Positions 1-10,265 of a stretch of DNA of 64,000 bases are shown here, piece after piece. The first letter of the stretch is position 1; the number at the start of each line of letters is the position of its first letter. The notes under the pieces were generated by a model. It saw only the letters and a list, made by a program, of their open reading frames with translations. It was not told the DNA's origin and did not search any database. Origin of the DNA: Rhynchopus sp. YZ270_cl-10 (Eukaryota; Euglenozoa; Diplonemea; Diplonemida; Diplonemidae); the NCBI GenBank assembly GCA_964035575.1, contig OZ037879.1, positions 806,001 to 870,000 on the forward strand, written 5' to 3'. A program made the position numbers and the translations under genes.

Positions 1-208
1 TGTTCAGTTGACAGGAGTCCTGCCACTGCTTTTTTTGAAAAAGGGGTTTTAAGAAAATCAGAAAAGGTGTATTTTTTCCCCCCCGTTTGTCGCAACATTT
101 GGGCAAATCCTAGTGTGAGTATATTGCCCAAAAAGAAGGATATTGAAGAGTGCAAAGGGAAGGCAATGCAACCCTTATAATCACCCTTACAACGATGCTT
201 CAAAAAAA

Positions 209-324
209 GGTAGAGTTGAAATACAAAGCCCTCTCGTGAACAGTGTACCTTGGTATGACCGGCTGTACCAGGGGGTGGACACCCAACCCATGCAGTCCCA
301 CATCCATTTCGTAGTTTACATCTG
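209..324. repeat. dispersed repeat family A, copy 1
   Basis: This is a roughly 115-bp element that recurs, diverged, at 11,091-11,184 and 17,491-17,591, with fragments near 718-751 and 13,956-13,989. Shared blocks are AGTTGAAATACAAAGCCCTC, CTCGTGA, GGGTGGACACCCAACC and ATCCATTTCG. On the minus strand it ends in TTTCAACTCTACC followed by a T run, a tail also found in families B and E. It could be a small SINE-like element or a structured RNA; no clear tRNA-type internal promoter was seen. Confidence 0.6.
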
Positions 325-330
325 AAAAAG

Positions 331-400
331 GTGAAGTTATTAATGCAGGCACCTCCTGCTGACCCACGATGCCAACTGGACGAAAGCAGTACCCTGTGGC
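331..400. repeat. dispersed repeat family E, copy 1
   Basis: About 65 bp beginning GTGAAGTTATTAATGCAGGC directly after family A copy 1, and matched by 16,515-16,579. The two share TGATGCAG/AATGCAG, CACCTCC, CTGACCCAC and GGA(C/T)GAAAGCA. The minus strand again ends in an AACTTCAC-like tail plus T run. Function unknown. Confidence 0.45.
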
Positions 401-910
401 CAACAGAAGGTGTGAAAGGAAACCTAAGTAGACCTACCCGTACCGTAAGAGAACGAGGGCGGTACACAACCGCTCGTCAGCCGGCGGCCCACCTTCCGTT
501 GAAGAGTTGTGAGTTTACAAGGAAAAAAAAGGGGGGGGGGAATAGAACCTGACTTCGGGATGTGACAGTAAGAAGGAACAAACCGGGTTGACCCCCCTTT
601 CCCCTTTCCCCCCTTGAATGCTAAATGATGCCGAATCCTTTGTGTTGCGTTCTTTTTGGTCTTACTAACCAAATGTCGTTTTTCACCTAGAAGATCAATG
701 CAGAATAACACATAGCTTGGAATACACGACCCTCTTGTGACAGTGTACCATCAAAAAAGATCGGGTCTTTGTTTTGTGCGCTCAAATCCGGGAGAACAAA
801 AAAAAGCAGATCGAAAAAAGTGTGGAACCTGCATTTAGTGTTTTGGTGTTTTGTGAAACCAAAAATGAAGCAAACAGACAATTTACAAAATGCTTTTGTT
901 TCCTGTTTTT

Positions 911-960
911 GAAAACTTGGTTGTATTAGTGTAGACACCCGAGGATGAACTCCACTATGT
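911..960. repeat. dispersed 50-bp hairpin repeat, copy 1
   Basis: The core GAAAACTTGGTTGTATTAG is followed by TGTAGACACCC and CTCCACTA. TAGTGTAG and CTCCACTA can pair with one mismatch. Other copies lie at 12,554-12,594, 15,134-15,383 (split by an insertion), 17,236-17,280 and 30,684-30,730. All are outside coding exons. Confidence 0.6.
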
Positions 961-1454
961 TTTTGTTTTTTTCCCAAAGCGTTTCAATATTTTTAGCACT
1001 GACAGCTAAAAAGATGTTTTGTATTTTTTAAAAAAAATAGGGGGCTCCCTAAAACATGTTAAAAAATCGCAAAAAAGTTCAAAAAGTGTTTTTTACCTTT
1101 GCCAAAACTGAGATACAAAGGGGAAAAAAATGTTTTTCCCCAGCAAAAACTGAGAAATAGCCGGGAAAAAAATGTTTTCGAATGTTTTAGGGACCCTCGG
1201 ACTACGGACCCTCCCGCCCCACTTTCCAGCTATTTTGACTTATAGAAAGGGACTCTCGCAAATTTTTTTTTCCGCCTATATAGGGCTAATTTCGACGATT
1301 TGAGGCCGTTAAAACCAGAATTTGACACTTTTGAGCATCTGTGGGGGTCTAAAACGTGGTTTCGCGCACCCGAAATTTCGTGGTTTTTACTTAGGAAAAT
1401 GCCCATTTCAACCCAAATTTTCGGTTTTTCTGGCCCGAAAGTCCAAAAAAAAAG

Positions 1455-1495
1455 CGCCGGGGGGCTTCGCCCCCCGAACCCCCCAGACCCCCCTA
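1455..1495. repeat. GC-rich hairpin cluster
   Basis: A perfect GGGGGGCTTCGCCCCCC hairpin is followed by runs of C in otherwise AT-rich DNA. It resembles the other GC-rich hairpins scattered in the window (16.4, 20.9, 21.9, 22.45 and 22.55 kb). Confidence 0.5.
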
Positions 1496-2195
1496 TGCAA
1501 TTGGGGGCCTGCGGCGCAGTTCGGAGCTCTTGGTCATACCGAACTGGAATGTTAAATGTGGATGTTATTGTGCTTGCAGCGTTGTTCCTTGCCATAATGT
1601 GGCATCAGACCTCATGCAGCAGGACACTACGGTGTCCAGCATCGGCAGTGCGTACACATCGGTGAAGGATTTTATCGACGTGACGTGGAACACGGACGAC
1701 GTCTGGCATTTACGGGTTCAGTACAAGTGTGAGCAGTGCGAACGCACTAACGATTTTGCGACGAGGCGGCAGCGATACCTTTCTCCTCTTCCCGGTGCAG
1801 GGTGGATCCTTATTTTCGCTGAAAATCCGAGATTTTTTTTCGTTTTATTTTCCTCTCCTGTTTTTGAGATTTTCCCGCGCAGGCCTGACGCTAACTTTCG
1901 GGTTTTTAGGAAATCGTGGGGGGTTGATGGTTTGTCCGCGAGCGCAGCGAGTCGAAAAATTGAGTGACCGTCGGAAAAGAAAACGAACAAGCAGGTTGGG
2001 ACCTCTACTGAGGCAGAATAGTGGTGTTTTTTTACACATCTCATCTATCGCAGAACTAAACCCCAGGGGAATATAGGTTTTGGGGGTTTTCGCTGAAACT
2101 CGGTCATTACTCGGTCGAGCCCAACCCAGCTCGTTCGGGCCTCCGGCAGAATGTGAGAATTCCTCGATTATCCTACTGCGGAGTTCGACACTACA

Positions 2196-2470
2196 TTGAT
2201 ATTTGCAATGGGCACACGCAGTATCAGTAATATCAATACATTTACAAAAGAAACGGCGGTCATGGCACCCATGGCGAAGCAATGGTACGCAACATTTCTA
2301 AAAATTGCGCTCAAATTGCACGTTTTTAGTGCCAAACTATGTCACGCGAAGGGTGGGTTGCAAGCTTGCGCCGAAGGCGTACGGTGCGCTACTTTTATTC
2401 TCTCGCCATACTGCATGCTTCCTTTTCCTTCGGCGTTTGACCCCAATTAAATCGCGTTCTGTACTGCGCC
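2196..2470. repeat. dispersed repeat shared in inverted orientation with the flippase intron
   Basis: The stretch is closely similar to the reverse complement of 22,380-22,630. Shared runs include TACATTTACAAA, ATGGCGAAGC-like sequence, GGTACGCAACATTTC, AAATTGCAC, CTATGTCA, GCATGCTTCCTTTTC and TTCGGCGTTTGACC. It includes one GC-rich hairpin (about 2368-2389). The two copies lie about 20 kb apart. Confidence 0.7.
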
Positions 2471-2956
2471 CTCTGATAAGGGTAGTACTTTCTAGAAACA
2501 TTCTGAAGTCTGTTTTTGACACACAATCGGGGTGGGCGGGCCATAATTTGCTCAACCAGTCGAAAATTGGGATTTTTCTGAAATTTGCATTGTGCCCAGC
2601 AAAAATCGTCGTTTTTTTGAAGAATTTTCCAAAAAATATGCTATACCCCCTATGACTGGACCCAACTCCCCTCACTATTTTTTCCCTCTTTTTTGACCCA
2701 GAAACACGCGCTTTTTGAACCTTTTTATCCAAAATACTCCTTTTTAGGGAGCCCCCATAAGCTAATAAAGATACAAAGCTAAGCTTCCTGTGCTTAGTTG
2801 TGTGTACCTATAGGAAAATCACAGCCATACATGGGGACACAAGACAGCACACCTTTTCCCAGGGTGTGGCAGGGGTCCTTTTTGCTGATAGCGCGGAACT
2901 CCTGGCCTGACTTCCAAAACAGACGTTGCGCAAAAAACACACTTAAAGAGACCTTT

Positions 2957-3099
2957 GTGGTGTGATCGGAACCTAAATTCCCCTTACTTCTCTCGCGCTT
3001 CTACTAGGGGGAACCAGACTACTCCTACTCCGAAAAAAAATCCGAATTCCTCGTAATTCTCCCTTACTTTTCTCGTTTAGTTGATTCCGACCACACCAC
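2957..3099. mobile_element. MITE-like element with about 17-bp TIRs
   Basis: GTGGTGTGATCGGAA at 2957 is matched by the complement of TTCCGACCACACCAC ending at 3099, with one mismatch in 15 bp. The inside holds two direct copies of CCCTTACTT(C/T)TCTCG. No open frame is present and the target duplication is not clear. Confidence 0.45.
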
Positions 3100-3780
3100 T
3101 GTGTGTGTTAAAAAAATATAGTTGAAACGTGCTGAACATCTCAGTAAAAAAAAAATGAATTTCGTTGGGATGATTCTTTAAAAAAAGGTATAAAATACAA
3201 AGAGGAATGAGAAAAAAAATGTGTTTTTGAAACCAATTTTGAATAATTCCTGCGACAGAAGTATTGTCCATAAGAGAGGGGGTTAGATAAGAAGGGGGGG
3301 AAAGAGGGAGGAGGGCTGTTGTGTAAATGCTGACATTTTGGGCTGTGTTGCGCAGTTTTTACAAGAAATCGTGTAGGGGAGAGGAGGGGGGGAGGGAAAG
3401 AAAATAATGCTATGTGACTCAGGCTTTGCAATGATGTCAAGTACACCCAGTACACCGTGCTTCACATTGTGTTTTTTTGTGTTACAATGCGCGAGAAAAA
3501 AGCGCATGCTGTGTACTTTTGTTCAAAAAACCTGGGCATGATGGTGATATTTAAAAAATAAAAAATGCAAAACAAACAACAAAACAAAAAAAAAAAACTC
3601 TTTGAATAGATCCTCAAGGAGGAGGAGGGGGGGGGAATCCGACTCTCGAGATTATTTTTTTTTCTCTTTCCTTTTGGAAAATTTTCTTTATTTTATTTGA
3701 AGAATTGTTGGAAAAGTGTAGTTTGACCACGCAAAGCTCCACTGTCAGTTTTATTTTCAAAAAATAAATTTCTCTTTTCA
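3100..3780. other. non-coding AT-rich stretch
   Basis: Homopolymer runs and purine-rich tracts with no convincing exon on either strand. It probably contains the 3' untranslated end of the J-domain gene, which is transcribed leftward. Confidence 0.5.
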
Positions 3781-6700
3781 TTATCCAGTTGCTTCAAGAA
3801 TTTTCATGATACGTTCACGCATCTTGGCTGGGGTGCGGGGGTCTGCGAGGGCTCTAGCGAAGGCTTCTTGCTCTTTGATTCCTGCTTTTGGCTGCTTTGG
3901 GGGAGTGGGAGCGGCAGCGGGAGCGGCACCGCGCATGGGCACTACTCCAGGTGGAACCCTGGGCAAGGCTCCAGACACTACCGGTGCAGACCCCTTCCCC
4001 TTCCCCTTCCCCTTCCCCTTCATTCCTGCTGCCAAGTACGCTGCAGGCGGCAGTCTCGGAGCTGGCGGCTGGGGCGTAACCGGAGGCGGCGCGATCCCCT
4101 TCTTCCCCTTGTTGCCTCCCTTCTCACCCGCCTTGACACTCGGCTTGCCCTTCCCCTTCCCTTTCTCTCCTTTTTCAAATCCAGTGGGCTTTCCTTCTTT
4201 GCCGCCTTTGCCTCCTTTGTCGCCTTTATCTCCTTTGCCTCCTTTCTCTCCTTTGCTTGCTTTGCTTCCCTTTTCCCCTTTGCTTCCTTTGCCTCCTTTG
4301 GAATCTTTTTTGCCAGATTTGCCTTTAGCGGGGGCTCCTTTGTATCCTCCATCGCCTTTGTATCCTGCATCTCCTTTGTACCCTCCATCACCCTTGTATC
4401 CATCACCTTTGTATCCATCGCCTGTGTAACCTCCATCTCCTTTGCCCCCGTTGGAGTATGGGGAGAGGAGTTCGGCCTCGTCTGGTTCCCTGGCAAGGTC
4501 TGCAAGGTCGTGGCGGGAGTGGCGCAGGTCTGCCTCGAGAGAGCGTGACCGCGACCACGACCTATAGGGGGAACGTTGCTCTGCACCCCAGCCCTGGTCA
4601 CGCAGGGGGCTTCTGCTGCGACTGCCGCTTGGGCTGCGGCTGAGGCCCCTACCTGCGTACTCTGCGTGGAGGGGATCGGTGTGGAGGGGTTCGGCGCGGC
4701 GGGGCTCTGGTTGGTAATCCTCACCATCAACACTGCGACTGAGGCTGCGACTCCGACTGCGTCTGTCTTGACTGAAGGAACGCCGTTCTCTGCTGAAGGA
4801 GCGCCTTTCCCTGCTGAAGGAACGAGGTCTTTCCCCACTAAAGGAGCGTCTGTCTCTGCTGAAAGAACGTCTTTCCCTGCTGAAGGAGCGGGGTCTGTCT
4901 CTGCTGAAGGAACGTCTTTCTCGACTGAAGGAGCGTCCCCTTGAGAATGATCGCGAATAGGACCGCCGTGGTGAAAGCGACCGTGGTGGTGGTGCGTAGG
5001 GGTTCTCCCACTGTGCTGCGTACGGTGCTGCCTCAGGAGCATCTGCCTTGCGTGCCTTCTTTGTCTTGCGTCGCTTGCTCCAGCGTGGGTCGCTTGAGCT
5101 GCTGTCGCTGCTCTCGCTGCTGTCACTGCGTTTCCTCTTCGAAAATTCGCCTCCGTTCTTGCGAATCTTCTTCTGCGCCTTTTCCAGCTTTGCGCGGTAA
5201 GCTTTGCGGTCCTTTTTCCTGATAAAAGAAAGGAAAATTCAATAAAATGAAGGTTTGATAAGATGAGTCGCATCAATCAGTATTGTCTTGCATTAGGTGT
5301 GTTGATTAAAAGGATCGTTCACCGACCACAGATACAATACAGCAGCCGAATATTAAAAAAAATTTCTCAGGTACACATCTGGAGATTTAAAAAAAAAAAC
5401 ATTGCAGAAGTGGTCGCTATGTATCGGTTCCATCAGCTTTAGTTCAGGCTGAAAAAAAAAAATATATCAAAAAAAGCGATTCCGCATGCAACCGAATTTT
5501 CAAAAAGAACTGGATTTTTTTTTTTCATACGTTGTCAGAGCATCGTGTGCTTCTGAGATGAGCATAAAGCGCCAGGCAGCTAATTTGCTTTGTGCGTTCT
5601 TGTCTGGGTGAAGCTTGGCCTTCAGCGGGAGGGCGAGCTGGAGGGGGGAAGGGGTGATGATATGAGGTTATAGGAGGTGTGTTTGAAAGCAGGTGTACCG
5701 ACTTCTGTAGAACGTAACATAATATGATATATTATGTTCAGAAGAAAAAAGGTGAAGTTGAGAGTCCAAAGCGAACCCTCTGGGACGCATATCGAACCCC
5801 GGAGTGTTACACATTAAAAAAGGTTGCTGACAGGAAAACTGTGAGCAGGCAACACCATCATTTCTACAGTCAGTCAGAAAAAGATGATCAAGTGAGGTGA
5901 TCCAGTCTCACGCTTTTTCACACATTTTCACTTGGTTTCACACATTTTCACATGGTTTCACGGTGTGAAAAAGTGTGTACGAAAGTGAAAAAAAAACTGC
6001 TTCACGCACTCTGAGTGGATTCCTCCAGAAAAAAAACTTGGTGTTTTCACATGGTTTCACACATTTTCACTTGGTTTCACACATTTTCACTTGGTTTCAC
6101 ACATTTTCACACATTTTCACATGGTTTCACATGGTTTCACACATTTTCACTTGGTTTCACATGGTTTCACATATTTTCACTTGGTGTCACATGTTTTCAC
6201 TTGGTTTCACACATTTTCACTTGATTTCACACATTTTCACCTTGGTTTCACACGTTTTCACTTGTTTTCACACGTTTTCACGGTGTGAAAAAGTGTGGAA
6301 AAGTGTGCGCTGGATCACCTCATCAAGGTAAATTCAAGAAAAAATGGACTTCCGCATCCAGAAGGGTCATTTGAGTAGTACGTAGCACCGCGAAAAGAAA
6401 CAAAATTTCTCGGGTAAAAATAAAAGTGAAGTTGATAGTGTAAAATGCCTCTGGGACGCAGGGACTGATTCTTCACAGGGATATCGAACCCCCGGAGTGT
6501 TGCGTTTGGGAGTTGCCTACAGGGAAACTGTAAGCAGGCCACACAATCATCCCCATCCTGACCTAAATTAGATTCATATACTTTCAGTTCACAGAATTGA
6601 AAGTATTACGGAGTATGACCTAAATTGAAAGAAAATCAATTGCCATACCTTGCGGAGAGCATTGTCCTCCATCTTGCAGCCTTCATCCCAATCAAGGCCA

Positions 6701-7192
6701 AAGCGTTTGAAAAAATCGGGAAGCTGTCCTATCTTCTCTTCCACGACTTCGGGCTGTGGGGAGGGGTAGGTGTGTTTGAATAAGTAGTTCAATTCTATAG
6801 AAAGAAAACGTGTCAGATGGCTGTGACTCTCTCGTGCACACCACATTGGGGCCATATTCTGAGCAAGAATTACCCCTACTAGTTATCAAACACGCACACA
6901 TCTTTTATCACAATCGTTATCGCGCTGGAACTCTCTTCATCACAAAAGACAGTTTGTTTGGGATGTCGTCACCCCCATTTGCTTTTGTATTGTAGGTAGA
7001 GGTACTATAGAAACGAGGGAAATTTTTTTGGTCGGTTAGTTTAGTGCAGCCGTCAATTGAGACAGTCTTCAGTATCCAGAAACAACACCTCTCAAGAAAC
7101 AGACTAATACGCTCGCCCAACACCCCGTTTTTAGATTTGCATACTAGTGTGTGATCTTTCTCTGACCATTCTGATTTCGGTGGCTCTGGCAT
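3781..7192 (-). CDS. J-domain protein with RS-rich and Gly/Lys-rich tail (4 exons)
   Basis: Exons on the minus strand are 7192-7145, 6753-6649, 5637-5531 and 5218-3781, giving 565 codons with matching phases. Introns start GTATGC, GTATGG and GTATGA and end CCACAG, TCCAG and ATCAG. Residues 17-86 form a divergent J-domain: NALRKLALPLKAKLHPDKN, with HPD at 61-63, then a helix ISEAHDAL. Family knowledge: the HPD tripeptide triggers Hsp70 ATP hydrolysis. The tail is basic and Ser-rich (about 88-160), then has RSFSR-type repeats (about 164-260), GDGGYKGD/GGKGSKG repeats (about 343-457) and a KGKGKGKG run (about 490). RS repeats suggest a nuclear, perhaps splicing-linked co-chaperone; that is inference. 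The GK-rich part resembles collagen-like low-complexity sequence but lacks proline periodicity. An alternative start at 6855 reads straight into exon 2 and cannot be excluded. Confidence 0.83.
5751..5860. repeat. dispersed repeat family B, copy 1
   Basis: It lies in intron 2 of the J-domain gene and is repeated at 6426-6550 in the same intron, on the other side of the TIR element, and at 9186-9266 in EMC2 intron 1. Shared blocks are GTGAAGTTGA, CCTCTGGGACGCA, ATCGAACCCC and CCGGAGTGTT. The minus strand carries GGGGTTCGATA, weakly like a Pol III B box, and ends in TCAACTTCACC plus a T run. Confidence 0.6.
5893..6322. mobile_element. 430-bp MITE with 13-bp TIRs and 5-bp target duplication
   Basis: The ends are perfect inverted repeats TGAGGTGATCCAG, flanked by direct repeats TCAAG at 5888-5892 and 6323-6327. 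The interior is a minisatellite made of CACATTTTCACTTGGTTT-like units of about 18-20 bp, bordered by inverted GTGTGAAAAAGTGTG blocks. It lies inside intron 2 of the J-domain gene and so would be removed from the mRNA. There is no coding capacity, so it would need a transposase supplied elsewhere. Confidence 0.8.
6426..6550. repeat. dispersed repeat family B, copy 2
   Basis: Direct-orientation partner of 5751-5860. The similarity runs beyond the core into GTTGC(C)T.ACAGG.AAACTGT.AGCAGGC, so the pair forms direct repeats of about 110-125 bp flanking the TIR element within one intron. Confidence 0.65.
6849..6877. repeat. short conserved motif family C, copy 1
   Basis: GGCCATATTCTG..CAAGAATTACCCC recurs nearly unchanged at 12,143-12,170, with looser versions (GGAATTACCC, AAATACCC) near 11,976, 12,209 and 13,775. 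On the minus strand both full copies read CAG then AATATGGCCC, giving an ATG just after a possible splice acceptor. Role unknown. Confidence 0.5.
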
Positions 7193-7869
7193 TTTGACTG
7201 TTTTTTTCTTTTCTTTTTATCAGGCTTGTTTTAGTGTGTTTGTGTGTCGGGAGAGAGGGGGTTCGAAGATATTGGTCGGTAGTTGCTTTGTTCCGTTCTC
7301 ATAATGATTGAATCGATGAGGGAAAAGAAAAGAGAAGTTGAAAAAGTGCAAATGGTCAAAAAAAAAATGGGTTATGAAGGAGGGGGTACGTTCATGTAAG
7401 GTTAACAAAATGCATTTGTTTCTGTGCATTTGCATCTTAGTTGTCGTTGTTTTCTTTTCCTCTGGTCCTGCATCAGTTCTTTGAATATTGAGAACAAGAG
7501 AGAAGGGGGAGAGTACGTTTTGCACGCCCCCCTTTTCCCTCACCTTAGCACATTGTGCGCACTTCTTGTTAGCTCTTCAAACGCATTCTTTTCCCGCTTC
7601 AATTTTTTTTTGTTTTTGTTTTTGCAATTTTGAGAAGACGTGGTAGCTAGTGAAAAACAAAAAGAAAAAAAAAAAAATGAATGTGTTGCAAAAGACTACA
7701 GAAACACCACCCACCCCCTGTTCCCCCCTTTCGCCTCGACATGTTTTCGCCATGTTTTCTGTCAAATCTCTTTCTAATTTGCCTCGAGCAGTGCAAGGGA
7801 TGTACGCGCATGTTTGCTGTCAACCTTCTCGTATCTGTAACAATATTGGTTTTAAAAACTCCGAGGCTA
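7193..7869. other. intergenic region between EMC2 and the J-domain gene
   Basis: AT-rich, with A and T runs and purine-rich tracts. No exon, RNA gene or inverted repeat was recognised. It should hold the EMC2 3' end and the promoter of the J-domain gene, both leftward. Confidence 0.5.
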
Positions 7870-9480
7870 TTACGTGAGTGACGTTAGGAACAGTGGAGCT
7901 TGCACAAATGGTGGATTCAATTGTGTGGCTAAAAAGGGCATTTTCAGCTCTTCAGCACATTTTTTGGCACTGTTCCGGCACAACAGAGTGCGATAGAGTG
8001 AGGACAAATGCAAAACGCACAGATCCGTGCAAAATAAACCCACCATTTTCCCCCCGGGATTTTTCCCGCCCATTTTTAGTACTCCCTCCATACCAAAAAC
8101 CCCCCAAAAAAAGGGGGGGCACTTGTATTTCGACCCCCCTGTAAGTCACCTTTCAAGGAAAAAAAAAATATCAACCCCCCCCGCGGTCACATACATGGAG
8201 ACGAGCCTTTCCTTAACCCATTTGAACATCTCGGTGTTCTCTTCTTGCTCGGGGAGGGTGAGGGTGAACTCGCTTTTTAGGGTGATGCATGTTTGCCAGA
8301 TACCCCAGAGTGCACGGGTGTTTGGTGCACCGAACTGGAGGACGGATTCGGAGAAGTACTTGCGTGCGAGGGTGTGGCAGCCCTTGCTTTTGCCTGAGGA
8401 GGAGAGAAGCTCAGCGTAGATGAGGTGGTAGGCGAAGACAGTAGGGTCGTGGAGGAGGAGCTCCTCGCATGCTGTCTGCGCACGCTCGTAGTCGGGGTTT
8501 GTCTTGTTCGTGTGCAGGTTGACCAGCTCAACGTACGCCTCTTCCGCGTGCACCACCTGCAGATGTGCTTCTATTTCCTTGACTGCATCCTCCACCTTCC
8601 CCTGTGCCTTGCTGCACGCAACCTTACGCCACACAGTCAGCTTGTCTGTAGGGAAGCGCTCCAGCAACCCTGCGTATAAAACATCAGCCTCGCCAAAACG
8701 CCCCTCAGCCTCCAACAGCATACCCTTCAGACGGCTTACACGTTTGGTTTCATCCCCGAAGCTGTGTTGATGTAATGAAGGAAGAACAAAGAAAACTATC
8801 CATGTGCTTTATGCATCTCTTCAACAAAGCCACAACGGTGTTAGAGTGGGTAAGGTTGCAAAAAGTGGTGATACTGACATTGGGAGAAAACGGGGGGGTA
8901 GGTGTCTCCACAACATACTGCTTGACAAGGTCCGAGATGCACGATTCTGCGACTTTGATGTCCCCAGTGTCCAGCGCTGCGATTGCGAGCTGCGGTGTGT
9001 TGACAAGTTTGAGAAATATGGGGTTTAGATAATATTATAGCCGAAGCAATTCCTCAGAGGTGTACACTCTGGTTGGTAATGGTTGGATTTCTAATTTATG
9101 GACACAAATAATATTTTTTGGGCAGTTTTTTTGGCACCCCAACCCAAAAACCCGAAAGGGGGAAGCTCTGAATATGCTAAAAACAGTGGCTGATAGCGCA
9201 AATAAACGCCTCTGTGACGCAGAGCACTGACACTCCGCGGGGGTTATCAAACCCCCGGAGTGTTAGTTCCTGCGTCCTGGAGCTTTAAAAAGAAGAGACT
9301 GCATACCTGCTCAACAATAACCCATTTCTCATTCCCAAGACCCGAGGCTCGGAGGGCGCGTTGTGCGAGAGCGCAGGTGAGTGCACTGCGTCTGAGGGGC
9401 ACCGTACGCAGTGTCTTGAGTGCGGATAGCACCTCCTCTGTCGTGAGGGAGTCCACGGCTTTTAACTCTGGGAGGTCCAT
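7870..9480 (-). CDS. EMC2: ER membrane protein complex subunit 2 (4 exons)
   Basis: Exons on the minus strand are 9480-9307, 8989-8919, 8761-8195 and 7969-7870. They join in phase to 303 residues, against about 297 in human EMC2. Introns begin GTATGC, GTATGT and GTATGT and end CCGCAG, AACACAG and GGAACAG. The protein follows EMC2 along its length: EKWVIVEQ/LAIAALD near residue 51, RVSRLKGMLLEAEGRF, WRKVACSKAQGK, EAYVELVNLH, FAYHLIYAELLSS and ARKYFSESVLQFG. It is a TPR-type helical repeat protein with no membrane span. Family knowledge: EMC2 is the cytosolic scaffold of the EMC, which inserts tail-anchored and multipass proteins into the ER membrane. The start at 9480 is the first ATG that fits the family N-terminus; an upstream open stretch looks like leader. 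The last exon (AKKCAEELKMPF onward) is supported mainly by phase and length. Confidence 0.88.
9186..9266. repeat. dispersed repeat family B, copy 3, with hairpin
   Basis: It lies in EMC2 intron 1. It shares CCTCTG.GACGCAG and CCCCCGGAGTGTTA with the other two copies. Here CACTCCGCGGGGGTT and AACCCCCGGAGTG form a strong hairpin around ATCA (about 9229-9262). Confidence 0.55.
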
Positions 9481-10265
9481 ATTATATATTTCTGTGTCTC
9501 GCTTTCTTATGAATTGTGATCCCTTTTGTTTTAAAAAAAAATTATAAAATATGCTCCCGGTGTAGCCGGCGACCCCCAAAATAGAAGAAAATAGCAGAAA
9601 GTAGCACAAAAATACCCTCTTTCAGCCACACCAACTCTCCTAGATCAATTTAAGCAAACCCAAGGTGCCAAGCACCAGCAAATTCTTCGACGAAGCGTAC
9701 ATAATGTGAGGTGAATAATCACCCCTTGAATTAGTGAAAAAAAAGCCATGTGAAAAAGAAGAAAAAAAAATAAAGGATCACTTCCTCTACCGAAAGAGAA
9801 CTGATCTTCCTAATTGAGCCCTCCAGACCACGAGGTAATTGTGGTACAATCAAGGGGTGGAACCAAGGTGAGTCCTGCATAGCGGCAATGCAGTAAAACA
9901 GAGGGGAGAAAATAGAAACTTTTCTTTTTCAGGAACTTACAAGATAAGACACTATAAAAGCCATCATACAAATACAAAAAAATAATAAAGAAAATGAAAA
10001 ACTTATTTCAGGAAAGAAAGAGAAAATAAGAATCAACCAAGAAACGTTAGGCATGCTATCCCCTCTTACCCCTCTCTCCCTCTTCTCCCCTTCAGGCCTC
10101 AGTTTTGGCTATCTGTCCACCATCGTCATTATCGTCATCACTCCTTCATCGTCATCAACACAAACTCAAAAAAAGACTTAACTTTGTTTGAACACTGAAA
10201 AACGAAAAAAATGAAAAATCCTTTTAAGAGAGAAGGTTGGTGGGAGAGGGGGAGAGATAGAAGCA
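9481..10265. other. intergenic region
   Basis: It contains the EMC2 leader and promoter side and the 3' side of the 10,266-11,036 gene. Poly-A and poly-T runs and a CATCGTCATTATCGTCATC microsatellite-like stretch (about 10,120-10,155) are visible. No exon recognised. Confidence 0.45.

Larger units (their letters stand above)
1040..2756. mobile_element. TIR-bounded element, about 1.7 kb, probably a degraded DNA transposon
   Basis: The two ends are inverted copies: GGGGGCTCCCTAAAA at 1040 and its complement ending at 2756, with looser similarity for a further 35 bp or so (GTTCAAAAAG is shared). Both ends are flanked by ATA, a possible 3-bp target duplication. A third, diverged inverted end sits at about 1181-1198, so the left 160 bp may itself be a short element. 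Positions 1612-1790 look weakly coding on the plus strand, with a Cys-x2-Cys pair, but no transposase is recognisable. Positions 2196-2470 match 22,380-22,630 in inverted orientation. An alternative is several nested short elements rather than one. Confidence 0.45.

Noticed and set aside
4020-5276. A 418-residue frame over the J-gene last exon
   Set aside because: It is a shadow frame. The frame that joins in phase with the J-domain exons and ends at 3781 gives RS and GK repeats and a normal protein end.
5751-6550. tRNA genes suggested by GGTTCGATA-like sequence in family B
   Set aside because: No acceptor stem, anticodon arm or A box at proper spacing.
8080-8100. Stowaway-like terminus TACTCCCTCCATACC
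   Set aside because: No matching inverted end was found nearby; one short match is not enough.
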